Shown: one piece after another, positions 20,201 through 29,115 of the stretch
Layout of the letters: the number at the start of each line of letters is the position of its first letter
Position numbering within the stretch: position 1 is the stretch's first letter
NCBI GenBank assembly: GCA_030141605.1
Contig: JAQGDQ010000591.1
Span: 27,524-57,523 of the forward strand
Source of the DNA: Tubiluchus corallicola
Taxonomy: Eukaryota; Priapulida; Priapulimorpha; Priapulimorphida; Tubiluchidae
Direction: 5' to 3'
DNA: 30,000 bases
Made by a program: the position numbers and the translations under genes
Notes under the pieces: model-generated
Told to the model about the DNA's origin: nothing
Seen by the model: the letters and a program-made list of their open reading frames with translations, nothing else
Database searches by the model: none

Positions 20201-20566
20201 TCTCTTACCTCTTCAATTCTTTCTATCACTCTCTTTTTCTTCCTTTCCATGTCTCTCACTTCTGCCCTTTCCTTCCCTTCCTCTCCTCCATTCAATGCTT
20301 CCCAAACTCTACTGCACTCTTGAACTTGAACTTACTGTAGCAAACACAAATCTGTCTTTCGAATGTTTTTCTTGTAAAGGTTTCCTGTATTGACTAGAGT
20401 TTACCTTGGTTAAAATCCAAACTTTGACTTAATCTTTTTTGTCGAGTATAAAGAAGAGCAAACACAATTTTTCTTAAAACTTTTTTCTCGCCACGGAACA
20501 GTCGATACAGACACGTTTTACAGTTTTTATATAAAGAATTTTGAATCGTTCACGGTACCTAAATAG
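20201..20566. other. Non-coding spacer
   Basis: Pyrimidine-rich to about 20290, then ordinary AT-rich DNA. The upstream part of the LINE at 20567 may be decayed here: VPK followed by a stop lies in frame just before. Confidence 0.4.
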
Positions 20567-20782
20567 CTAATAAACTATAGCTTATTTACTGATTATTTTT
20601 GTTTGAATGCTGAGATACATAATTACGGCACACGTTATAGACTTAACTATCACTACATACAGTGCAACACAAATGCTAGAAAATTTTCTATTAAATACAA
20701 TTGCCCTTACATATGGAATTCAATTGCTCCAGCTATTAAAAATGCCAACTCGCTGTCCATATTTAAAAAAAATATAAATTAA
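20567..20782 (+). pseudogene. LINE ORF2 C-terminal fragment
   Basis: A 71-codon frame without stops reads LINYSLFTDYFCLNAEI, HNYGTRYRLNYHY, NARKFSIKYNCPYIWNSI, then IKNANSLSIFKKNIN and TAA (20780-20782). The HxYxTR, KFSI-Y--P-IWN and IKN--SL--FKK motifs are the hallmark C-terminus of CR1/L2/Jockey-type LINE proteins, after the reverse-transcriptase domain. A stop at 20564-20566 and the absence of upstream domains show 5' truncation. The intact frame and the near-identical tail at 3771 suggest a fairly young family. Confidence 0.88.
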
Positions 20783-21115
20783 ACTTACTTGAAACGTACA
20801 ACTGATCACTGAATCATCATTTTTTGTTTTTCATTTTCAAAAACTTCCCCTATATTAGGATAATAATATTTTTATTACTTCCCACCCGTATTTATATTTG
20901 TATATATTGTAATATTGTATCTGTATATATTGTAATTTTTTTCGTAACTAATTCTAGTGGCCTACCATAAGCTAGCTTCTTAGGTCTCTAGCGCAAAATT
21001 CATGAGTTGTATCATATTTTTGTATTAACAAAAACTGATTATCGATGCACATGTAATGTATATCTTTATGGCGAAATAAATCTATTAAATCTAAAAATCT
21101 AATCTAATCTAAGAG
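20783..21115 (+). mobile_element. LINE 3' UTR and (AATCT)n tail
   Basis: Follows the stop of the 20567 remnant. CTAGTGGCCTACCATAAG at 20954 onward matches 3771-3890. It ends with AAATAAATC and an AATCT-type repeat (about 21077-21112), so the 3' end of this LINE copy is preserved. Confidence 0.85.
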
Positions 21116-21222
21116 ATTAATAAATGCAACGTTGTCAAGTGTTGATAGTCTGCATCCCTTAATGCAAAGCCGGGCCTATTATTAAACTGTAGATCAAAAC
21201 AATCTACTCTTTAACATATTAA

Positions 21223-21784
21223 AAGGGAACATACGTTTTTTTTCAAAAATGACTTACGAGAAAGAATTATTACCATATAAAATACAATTTCGCATTTGTG
21301 CCACTAGTTCTTCGCTGTTACCATGCATTTCGCCATACGCCTAGTTAGAAGGGCACTAGCGCCTGCATTTCGGAAACGCATTATACAAAAACAGGTGCTG
21401 CACCTTTCAGTTCGGATGTGTTAGTTTGTGACGAACTACACACGTTCGACAGCTCATGCGTGAGCACAGGGGTAAATTTGAAATTTGAATTTTTATCTTA
21501 AAACTTGCCTAGTTTTAGTACAGCACACTGAATATCTTACAGTAGCACTGTACTTCAATTTTCTCTTTCACAAACACGTGCAACACGCTCGTGGAATATT
21601 TTTGCTGTTGAAAATTATGTTAGTTTGTGATGTCATCAATAGTTGTGCTCGCCCGTCGTTAATTAAGTTTTTCATCTATTATATAATCATCAAAAACGCT
21701 TTTACAGTATTAACTGTGTTAAAATGTATACTTTTTATCGGACTTGAAAATGAGGTAGTATATGAAAAATCATCCTGTCTTCCT
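21223..21784 (-). mobile_element. TTAA transposon family C, full-length minus copy
   Basis: Flanked by TTAA at 21219-21222 and 21785-21788. Read on the minus strand it begins AGGAAGACAGGATGATTTTT (as at 13182) and ends ...CGTATGTTCCCTT. It covers the landmarks of both other family C copies, so it defines the family (about 562 bp). A plus-strand open frame at 21485-21808 runs out of its boundary and is not a gene. Confidence 0.88.
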
Positions 21785-21788
21785 TTAA

Positions 21789-22013
21789 ATGATGTCAGAT
21801 TTTGTTAATTCAGCTAATCATTTAGATGGCGACACTTGTCCTGCAAACACTTACCGATCATATGGTTATGTACACAATGCAAAACATGCCCTGCCACCTG
21901 CTGACAAGAAAAGAGATACATTGTAATCCAGCGTTCTTGTCTAAATCATTATTATAAGAGATCACTATCACATTCTCAAAGTCACATTATCTCTATGTAG
22001 GAATCAATGGTGC
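21789..22013. other. Spacer between inverted family C copies
   Basis: A 225-bp segment separates the two head-to-head elements. Nothing recognised. Confidence 0.5.
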
Positions 22014-22017
22014 TTAA

Positions 22018-22447
22018 AGGAAAACAGGATGATTTTTCATATCGCATCCTATTTTGAAGTACAGGCAAACGAGCTCCTCAACTAGTGACGACATCACAAA
22101 TGAACATAATGAACAACACAAACATTCCGCGAGCGTGTTGCACGTATTTGGAAAGAGAAAATTGAAGTACAACGTTCAGTGCGACATACAAAAAGTTGGC
22201 AAATTGTAGTTTACGCAGGAGATCTCGGACGTGCGCACTACGTCACAACTGAACATCTCTGAACTGAGAGGTACAGCTCAAGTTTTGTGCAGCGCATTTC
22301 CGATATGCAGGAGCTAGTGCTCGTCTAATAGCGAATGGCGAAATGCATGTAAGAGCGACGAACTAGTGGCGCGAACGCGATTGTACGTTTCTGTGGTAAT
22401 AATTCATTCACATAAGTCACTCTTGAAAAAAAAATGCATGTTCCATT
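22018..22447 (+). mobile_element. TTAA transposon family C, plus copy with internal deletion
   Basis: Begins AGGAAAACAGGATGATTTTT after TTAA (22014-22017) and ends ...TGCATGTTCCATT before TTAA (22448-22451). Compared with 21223-21784 it lacks about 130 bp near the start, after CCTATTTTGAA. The outer half (CGAACTAGTGGCGCGAACGC, GTAATAATTCATTC, AAGTCA) matches well. Confidence 0.85.
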
Positions 22448-22451
22448 TTAA

Positions 22452-23024
22452 CATTTTATAAGGCAGATTCTTTTGAGCTATAGTTCTGTTTACTTTTCAC
22501 AATGTTGATTTTTGTATTTCTTACACTGTATTTTTATTTAGGTGGACAATTGCATGAAAATGACCACAACTGGTCGAAACGTACAGATGTTTCTGTCTGA
22601 ATAAAAGCCATGTCTTTACTTAAGTTGGTGTTGGTTGTTATTGTCACTTTACAAAATACATTCTTTAATTTTCATTGTAAGTTTTAAGCTAATTCTTCCA
22701 GTTCATCTAAGTGGAAATATGAACGAGATTAGAATGTACGTTTCTGCCAAAGCTAACCCTTTTGGCAGACTAACCCTTTCCCACTTCTCTATCAGGATAC
22801 AAGTTCTTCTTCAATTCTGGCAGCCAAACGAAATGTTATGTACTTCGTTGTGCTATTGTGTAAAACGTGGTTGTTTTGGATAAATTTTGCAATTGTATTT
22901 TGTTAGTTGTGGAAAAATAAATATTGCAGCATTACTGTAAGCTTGAAATTGCTAAAAACTTGCTCTGAACCCAGATAATGGGAATTTCCAAATCGTATAT
23001 ATTAATTTCGCTGGTATATATATA
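22452..23024. other. Non-coding spacer with a hammerhead-like hairpin
   Basis: No gene. It contains the motif at 22554-22580. AATAAAAGCC follows shortly after, so the segment could be the end of an unrecognised transcript or element. Confidence 0.45.
22554..22580 (+). ncRNA. Degenerate hammerhead-like motif
   Basis: ATGAAAATGACCACAACTGG is followed by TCGAAAC: a helix II candidate GACC/GGTC with loop ACAACT, then GAAAC, preceded by TGA-A instead of CTGATGA. A hairpin ACAGA/TCTGT directly downstream could be a helix III. The 5' core box is lost, so it is probably a relic or chance. Confidence 0.25.
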
Positions 23025-23263
<239 letters not shown>

Positions 23264-23760
23264 ATATATATGATTCGAGGCTACAGCTCGGACGACGGCA
23301 CCATTTGTGGCGATCTATGCATCAAACGAAAGGTCTCGATCTAGTGTCGTGCCACTGGGGGTTCATTTTTCGAATCTAGCCCACCGGAACGAACGGGTGG
23401 TGGAAAACATCCAAAATGGCCATTTTTCGCCTGTTTTTGCAAAAAATTGCAAAACTTATACCTCATATTTCTAGAGAACGGGAATGGGCTGGGAGTGGTG
23501 TGAATAATGGTTAGATAGCCCATTCAGCGGTGGGTGTGGAAGGCGTATTTAGAATTCGCGAGAGGACCTCGGTGTCCCGTAACGGACGTTTTCCCGGACA
23601 AAACTCCCGATTTTTTCGAAATTTTGTTCAAACAGCCTATAGAAAAAAACGTTCTAGTGGCGCTTAGTGTGATTCTCGGAAGGAGATACACGGCTCTTGA
23701 GAAAGAGGAAGAACAGGGCTACACGATGATGTGGGCTGCATTTTAGTACACGTCCACCAA
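23264..23760 (+). other. GC-richer unique segment of unknown nature
   Basis: After the (GT)n array the composition changes: CpG-containing words such as CTCGGACGACGG, GAACGAACGGG and CGGACGTTTTCCCGG are frequent compared with neighbours. A frame of 70 codons (23534-23746) includes FARGPRCPVTDVFPDK and ALEKEEEQGYTMMW, but begins at GTG with no ATG near its start and shows no domain I recognise. It may be an uncharacterised repeat, a decayed exon or imported DNA. Confidence 0.4.
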
Positions 23761-24420
23761 GAGGAGCAGCGAGGAGCTAATTAGATGTTCTATTTTTGGC
23801 AATTTTCGCTTCGAAAACTGCTGACGCAAAGCCATTGTTCTGACGTCATCCATTATACTCTGTCTACAACTTTAATTCACTAAAGCTGCTGCTGCTGACT
23901 AGGTAGGATGTTTGCGCATTATTGGTTATAAGTGTATTTATGCGCAAAATTGTTTTGCGGGGCCTTTGCTAGTTTTCTGATATTTTTTATGCAATCATCT
24001 GTTTTGAAGACCCAGATAAATGTGTAACACGTTTTAGATCTTCAAGCAAGTAATGTCTGCGGCTTTCTTAAGACTGAGTCGCTGCTTAAACACTTGAAGA
24101 ATCTTGACTCTCAGACTTGCTATTATGTAAACTAAAGTTTGAGTGCTTGTTGTATAATCAGTTGTGAAACATTGACACGTTTAAACGTCTACAGTGATGG
24201 ATGATGGTAACATTACACTAATCGAAAACAGGTTAGAAACTCGTGTAACTGCAGACGAAAAAGAAAAACAGCTTAGGAAAAAAATCCACTTCATTTTTTT
24301 GTATTTGTGGTAACAGCCTCTTTGACGCTGTCTTCTTCATTCCACGTATCATTCCTAAGTCGTCATTAGTTTGTAATGCAATTTGCAGGTTACAATTAGC
24401 ATAATCATGATAGCCGTCGT
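23761..24420. other. Non-coding spacer, nothing recognised
   Basis: No element ends or conserved frames seen. Confidence 0.45.
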
Positions 24421-24825
24421 CATTGTCATCGTCATCGTCATCGTTACATCATCGGCATCGTCATCGTCGTCGCCGTCATTGTCAACACCATCATCACCGT
24501 CGTCATCATAATCATCAGCATCGTCGTCATAATCGTCATCGTCGTCATAATCGTCGTCGTCGTCGTCATCATCATCATCGTCGTCGTCGTTATCATCATC
24601 ATCATCATCATCATCTATTTTTGCCATCATTATCCTTATGATCACCATCATCATCATCGTCGTCATCGTCGTCATAATCGTCGTCGTCGTCGTCATCATC
24701 ATTATCATCATCATCATTATCATAATCATCATTATCATCCTCATCTATTTTTGCCATCATTATCCTTATGATCACCATCATCATAATCGTCATCATTATC
24801 GTTAGCTTTATCGTCGTCATCGCTT
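24421..24825 (+). repeat. (TCA/TCG)n trinucleotide array with 130-bp duplication
   Basis: About 400 bp of TCATCG-type units. The non-repeat word TCATCTATTTTTGCCATCAT plus following TATCCTTATGATCACCATC occurs at 24611 and 24741, exactly 130 bp apart, so part of the array was duplicated as a block. Poly-Asp and poly-His frames are artefacts. Confidence 0.95.
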
Positions 24826-25795
24826 GTCTCTACCATCTTGTTTTTCGTCCTTTTCTTTTTTCTTCATCATCAACAGCAATAGCATCCGCACAGAAATAAA
24901 AGCGCTGTTGTCATGGTTACGAACAGTTGTATTGCCCTGGCATAAGAATGGGGACTTATGACGTCATTATTATCATAAAGGTGCAAATGGCCGCCTTTAA
25001 TTTCTAGCGAAAGTCCAAAATTTTGTTGGACAATCACAAGTTCAAACACACCCTACGTGATGACAAGACTAGACTTCCTGACCGTTTGCATGGGTTAGTC
25101 TAGTGATTCCAGGTGCGCAGAAGGAGCTGCGCAGATTAAAAAACCGGCATGCGGATGTGCACGAAAACCAAATCAGAGAAATCCCAGAGCATTTTGTTTT
25201 GAAAGCTGTTCTCGACGCCTTATCAGACACGATCAGTGCTTAGGCGCAAGATTGCTACTTTTTAACATCCTCAGTCAAGTAATCACTTGTTGCGCTTAAA
25301 TGGCCGCTGGCTGCTTAACGTGATAAAATCTTTACGGCTTGATTTTCGTATTCGATTTGGCCCTCAATCTGATTTTTGTTGCTCCACCCATGAACTATGT
25401 AGTACAGGGACAGAGGTAGACATACTAGGCTAGCTGTTGGATTTGCATGGATTCCTCTCTTCTGTTAGGAAAGGCTGAAAGGAGCACTTGTTCAGTTTAT
25501 TTGATTACCACACACGCTTCTCGCTTTTCACCGCTGAATGTTTTCGGTAGGCGAGTGTTTTGCACGTAGAAAATGCGGTTAATAATGGAAGCTTTTGTCA
25601 CTGCGTTTCTGCTGTTGACTCGCGATGCGGGTGCAAACGATCTGTCTTTTTCCCGAAAAAAGTTTCTGTCTCCTGACTTTGCACCTTGTAGGCGGTGGTA
25701 TTTTGACTGATGGATTGACTTGCTCTCACTGTAACCGTGTTTATTTATTGAAATGTACCTACTTATTTAACTACTAAAATATATACAGTCAACCT
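24826..25795. other. Non-coding spacer
   Basis: No gene recognised. Two small perfect hairpins occur close together: ACTAGACT/AGTCTAGT at about 25072-25116 and TGCGCAG/CTGCGCA at about 25114-25135. Confidence 0.45.
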
Positions 25796-26271
25796 CGGAT
25801 ATAAGGCCACCTCGGGACCGCAAAAACCGCCCCTTATATCCGATGTCCCTTATAGCCGAAGTTGAGTCAGACCGAGGGTGTATCTAGACCTGTACTTTTC
25901 TGTACTTTTATCCATATTTTTATGGATTATTGCTACACATTCAGTGCAAACGGTATGTAGGAAGCTCCTTCAGTCATGCGAGATGTATGTGACCGCGGAA
26001 ACCGGGCTGTTCGAAGGCTGAGTTTGCGAAAAATTGTGGTTAAAATCGATCAATTTCGCTTTGATCAGAGTCCCTTATATGTGAGGTAATTTACCTGAGT
26101 TTCTATTACGCGGGACCTGAAGATATCGTCCCTTATATCCGAAAGTCCTTTATATCCGTATATCCGAGTACCTTATATACGAAGATTTTTACATGGGAAA
26201 AACCTTACGAAAAATCGGGACCGGTGTTGGTGGTTCCTTATAAGCGAGTACATTATACCCGAGGTTGACTG
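25796..26271. mobile_element. Tigger/pogo-like MITE
   Basis: The left end CAGTCAACCTCGGATATAA and right end (reverse CAGTCAACCTCGGGTATAA) match with one mismatch, and TA flanks both sides (25794-25795, 26272-26273). Such CAGTYRACCTCGG termini are characteristic of Tigger/pogo non-autonomous elements. CCTTATATCCGA-type words recur inside near both ends. At 476 bp it has no transposase. Confidence 0.88.
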
Positions 26272-26319
26272 TACAGTGCCAAGTCTAACATCCGTATATA
26301 CCACGTAGTTTTTTGTCAC

Positions 26320-26668
26320 GAAAGCTCACGCTCCTCGAATTTATTTCAGTGTTTGCGAAAAATGCTAGAAGGAATGTTAGTGTGATACGCGTCTTTCGTT
26401 AAATTAGTTTAAAGTTTTTTTCTAGAAATGAGTTCAAGTAGCGCGCGCTTACGGAAAACCACGAAGCAATTACGGAAAATTACGAATTCAACCAGACAAG
26501 TGAATAGCGGCTACTATGCACCGCGCTCGAATATTTGTATACAGCGGTAATATAAACTAGCTTTTTGCTTTACAGACAGTTTTTTTGCAAAATTCTTTGT
26601 TATATTTTGCCAAATTTAAATGATAACAGTGAAATAAATCCAACATGCTAAGTGACTTGTCTTTTCCT
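26320..26668 (+). mobile_element. TTAA transposon family B, shortened copy
   Basis: Matches 17655-18174 with gaps: AATGCTAGAAGGA, TTACGGAAA-CCACGA, ACAAGTGAATAG, TTTACAGACAGTTTTTTTGC and AAATGATAACAGTGAAATAAA. The right end TTTTCCT precedes TTAA (26669-26672). The left terminus is not found, so the start is approximate. Confidence 0.75.
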
Positions 26669-26754
26669 TTAATAGATTAGATTAATAACTAATTAGCCAC
26701 TCGGAATTAACACTTAATTCTGATGACAATTAATTCAATGTGAAAAAATATTCT

Positions 26755-26808
26755 TATACTATATATATAGTATATATATTATGCCTAGTATATATATATA
26801 TATATATG
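26755..26808 (+). repeat. (TA)n microsatellite with internal ATGCCTAGT repeat
   Basis: Two TA runs separated by ATGCCTAGTA. ATGCCTAGT recurs at the end, a small duplication. Confidence 0.85.
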
Positions 26809-27017
26809 CCTAGTTTTAAGGCAAGATATATAAGAAAATCAGCAACGGTTGCAAAGAATTGTTTTCTATTCATTTTGTGCCAATAGACAAAATTGAAAAA
26901 AACAATACTTTAAAACAAATTATAAGATAGTGAGACAAGCTTGTGACGTACACTGGAACCTATGCACAACACAATTAGCACAATCATGTCATTTAAGTCA
27001 AAGTCAAATAGTCAAAA
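26809..27017. other. Non-coding spacer
   Basis: No gene or element recognised between the (TA)n and the SINE tail. Confidence 0.45.
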
Positions 27018-27265
27018 GACAAAGACAAAATTTATTTACAAAGACAAAATTTATTTACAATCCCTCAGTTAACAGACAACATTAGCACAAACGACTATTT
27101 AGCGACTTACACTTACAAGTAACATAACAGACTACACAACAATACAACACACAAACAACATGTAGGTATATACACTGACACTGGCAGTCGCTAGACTCGA
27201 ACTCAAGACTGCGTGGTTGTAGTCCGAAATCTAGACCACTCGATCCGAGGATCGCTCCTGTAAAT
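27018..27265 (-). mobile_element. tRNA-derived SINE
   Basis: On the minus strand a tRNA-like head has an A-box-like GATCGAGTGGTCTAG (27231-27245) and a B box GAGTTCGAGTC (27194-27204) at tRNA-like spacing. These are internal RNA polymerase III promoter elements. The arms do not fold into a clean modern tRNA. A body of about 150 bp follows, then a tail made of two copies of TTTGTAAATAAATTTTGTC (about 27018-27062). The head, body and repeated tail are the layout of a SINE. Target duplications were not resolved. Confidence 0.75.
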
Positions 27266-27918
27266 GGGACAGCATTAGGCTTTAAAGATCTACGGGTATG
27301 AAAGAAAATCTTGCGACGGTGTTAACGCTAAGTTTGGAAGGTGTTAACACTTTTTCTAACGGGAAAACTTTGTACAGCCGGGAAAACTTCTAATATGACA
27401 GTTTGTAATCTTTCACCTTTATGCTTGAATTAAACTAATTTCCCTTCATTCACAAAATCACGTTTTTGCAGTTGCCGCAAAAACGGAAGTAGGAAACGGA
27501 AGTGAAAAAAAATTAAATTGCAACTTTAATTATCGACAACTCTTAATTGAATATAGGATCTATAACAAAGCGACTTAAATTAGATGAGGCGAAATCTGTT
27601 TTTGAAACGATCTGTGTTTACGAAATAACAAAATCTCTGCGTTATTGACATCGTATGTCTGAACAAAAAACTAATTAATAATTAAATAAAGATAATTAAA
27701 GAAGCAAATAATTATTCAACAATTTGAGGAATACTTTTGTTTTGATAGCCGTTGCTTATTGACTCGCTGTTCGTAGTTTTGGGAATGTGTTAAGAGGTTT
27801 TAAAGACGGAGCCTTGCTCTGCACAAATCTAATTATTATTATGTAATTATTAACTAACTAATTTGAAACTTTGCTATAAAAAAATTGCAATAGAAATTGT
27901 TTTTTCCTAATATTGCTA
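27266..27918. other. Non-coding spacer
   Basis: No gene. The last 70 bp may contain decayed LINE coding sequence upstream of 27928. Confidence 0.4.
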
Positions 27919-28130
27919 GATTCATAAGCTTCTGTAAAATTAAATCATATGATGAGTTGCCATCTTGCAGGGAGCGTCATTATCCATCTAATTTATGCTG
28001 ATGACATTCTCTTACTTGCAACTTCGGTTCCAATGCTTCAAGATCTTCTGAATATTTGCTCTAGTTTTGCTAATCTTCATAAAATTGATTTTAATTCGAC
28101 AAAAAGCAAATGTCTACATTTCTCGCCTTA
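27919..28130 (+). pseudogene. LINE reverse transcriptase fragment with YADD motif (5' piece)
   Basis: The plus frame from 27928 reads ASVKLNHMMSCHLAG, SVIIHLIYADDILLLATS, then LQDLLNICSSFANLHKIDF and STKSKCLHFSPY. The catalytic YADD of reverse transcriptase (27994-28005), the GCH-AG--I-HL block before it, and the FN--KSKC--F block after it are the order of palm motifs in non-LTR retrotransposons. An in-frame stop (27925-27927) lies just upstream and earlier domains are absent. At 28130 the frame is cut by the (TCAA)n end of the nested element. The clade cannot be set from this length. Confidence 0.92.
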
Positions 28131-28570
28131 TCAATCAATCAATTTATTTCACTCCAGCAATACATATACAATACATCAACATACAATATTATTGAAACAA
28201 AAAGAAACAGTATAGGTAAAAAAACGTCGGTGAAGTTAAATTAACCAAATAAAAGAGTTGCTGTATGACACCTTGAAAGCTTGGCTTGTTAGGGTGGCAG
28301 AAATGCGTGAATGAAATAATGGTTAGGGTCAGAAGAAATGATGGAATGGAAAAAATGTAAGATTAGGGATAGAAAGAAGGAAGGGAGGGAAGGACGAGTG
28401 AATGAAATAATGGTTAGGGTGAGAAGAAATGATGGAATGGAAAAAATGTAAGATTAGGGATAGAAAGAAGGAAGGGAGGGAAGGACGAGTGAATGAAATA
28501 ATGGTTAGGGTTAGTAGACATGATGGAATGGAAAAAATAGTAAGATTAGGGATAGGAAGAAGGAAAAGAG
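28131..28570 (-). mobile_element. Nested short retroelement with (TTGA)n tail and 91-bp repeats, copy 2
   Basis: Very similar to 12053-12621: the tail (TCAATCAATC on plus) and the block TTTATTTCACTCCAGCAAT, CATCAACATACAATATTATT, AAAGAAACAGTATAGG and GTTGCTGTATGACAC. A 91-bp minisatellite follows, anchored by TAATGGTTAGGGT at 28317, 28408 and 28499. It interrupts the LINE reverse transcriptase in opposite orientation, tail first. The body has about three units against four to five in copy 1. Confidence 0.88.
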
Positions 28571-28955
28571 GAGAAGAAACGACCACAAAGCACGTTGTAC
28601 CTGGTAAAGTTTTCCTTGGTGATGCTGCATTGCCAGTAACGTATTCAGGAGAAACATCTTGATCATGTAATATGCACTATTCTAAGCGACAACTGTGACA
28701 TTCAAAACCAGATTAGTTTTTTTTATTCACTGATTAATAACTCTTTAATCAGAAAATTTTCTGTGTTCAGATGGTGTCTAAATCATGCTATTTAAGAGTT
28801 ATTGCTGCACCGTTTAATGTATGTCTTTATGGACTAATTATAATAATGGTGGGATAAATAGACTGCGTACACGACAGTGACATTAGAAAACTGTTTTGTT
28901 TAAAGTACCATTGCGGTGTTTCTGGCATGTGTGTAAACCTATCTACGATGGCAGT
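28571..28955 (+). pseudogene. LINE reverse transcriptase fragment (3' piece after the insertion)
   Basis: The protein resumes after the nested element in shifting frames: VFLGDAALPVTYSG (about 28610-28650), then HLDHVICTILSDNCDIQNQ (28655) where LINEs have YLGH-I-SDL-D--DI--Q, SLIRKF, then +1 frame LFKSYC (28788) with MSLWTNYNNGGINRLR, then RKLFCLKYHCGVSGMCVN (from about 28870). This is the normal order of the thumb and connection region of a LINE. Two frameshifts and stops at 28793 and in CCTV*CMS make it non-functional. It ends where the 38-bp array begins. Confidence 0.85.
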
Positions 28956-29115
28956 GTTTCTGGCATGTGTGTAAACCTATCTACGATTGCAGTGCTTCTG
29001 GCATGTGTGTAAACCTATCCACGATTACAGTGTTTCTGGCATACGTATAAACCTATCTACGATTGCAGTGTTTCTGGCATATGTTCAAACCTATCTACGA
29101 TTGCGGTATTTCTGG
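28911..29115 (+). repeat. 38-bp minisatellite derived from LINE coding sequence
   Basis: TCTGGCAT(G/A) anchors at 28921, 28959, 28997, 29035 and 29073, with a partial unit at 29111, an exact 38-bp period. The first unit is in frame with the LINE protein as VSGMCVNLSTM, so the array was made by tandem duplication of the pseudogene itself. 38 is not a multiple of three, which rules out a coding repeat. Confidence 0.95.

Noticed and set aside
21219-22451. Single large foldback transposon
   Set aside because: Each arm has its own TTAA flanks and both termini, so two separate insertions explain it better.
23534-23746. 70-codon open frame in the GC-richer segment
   Set aside because: Begins at GTG and shows no recognisable domain; kept only as an unexplained segment.
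27190-27265. Functional tRNA gene on the minus strand
   Set aside because: A and B boxes are present but the arms do not fold into a proper tRNA, and a SINE body and tail follow.
28911-29115. CRISPR-like array with 38-bp period
   Set aside because: No alternating repeat and spacer; units are derived from LINE coding sequence.
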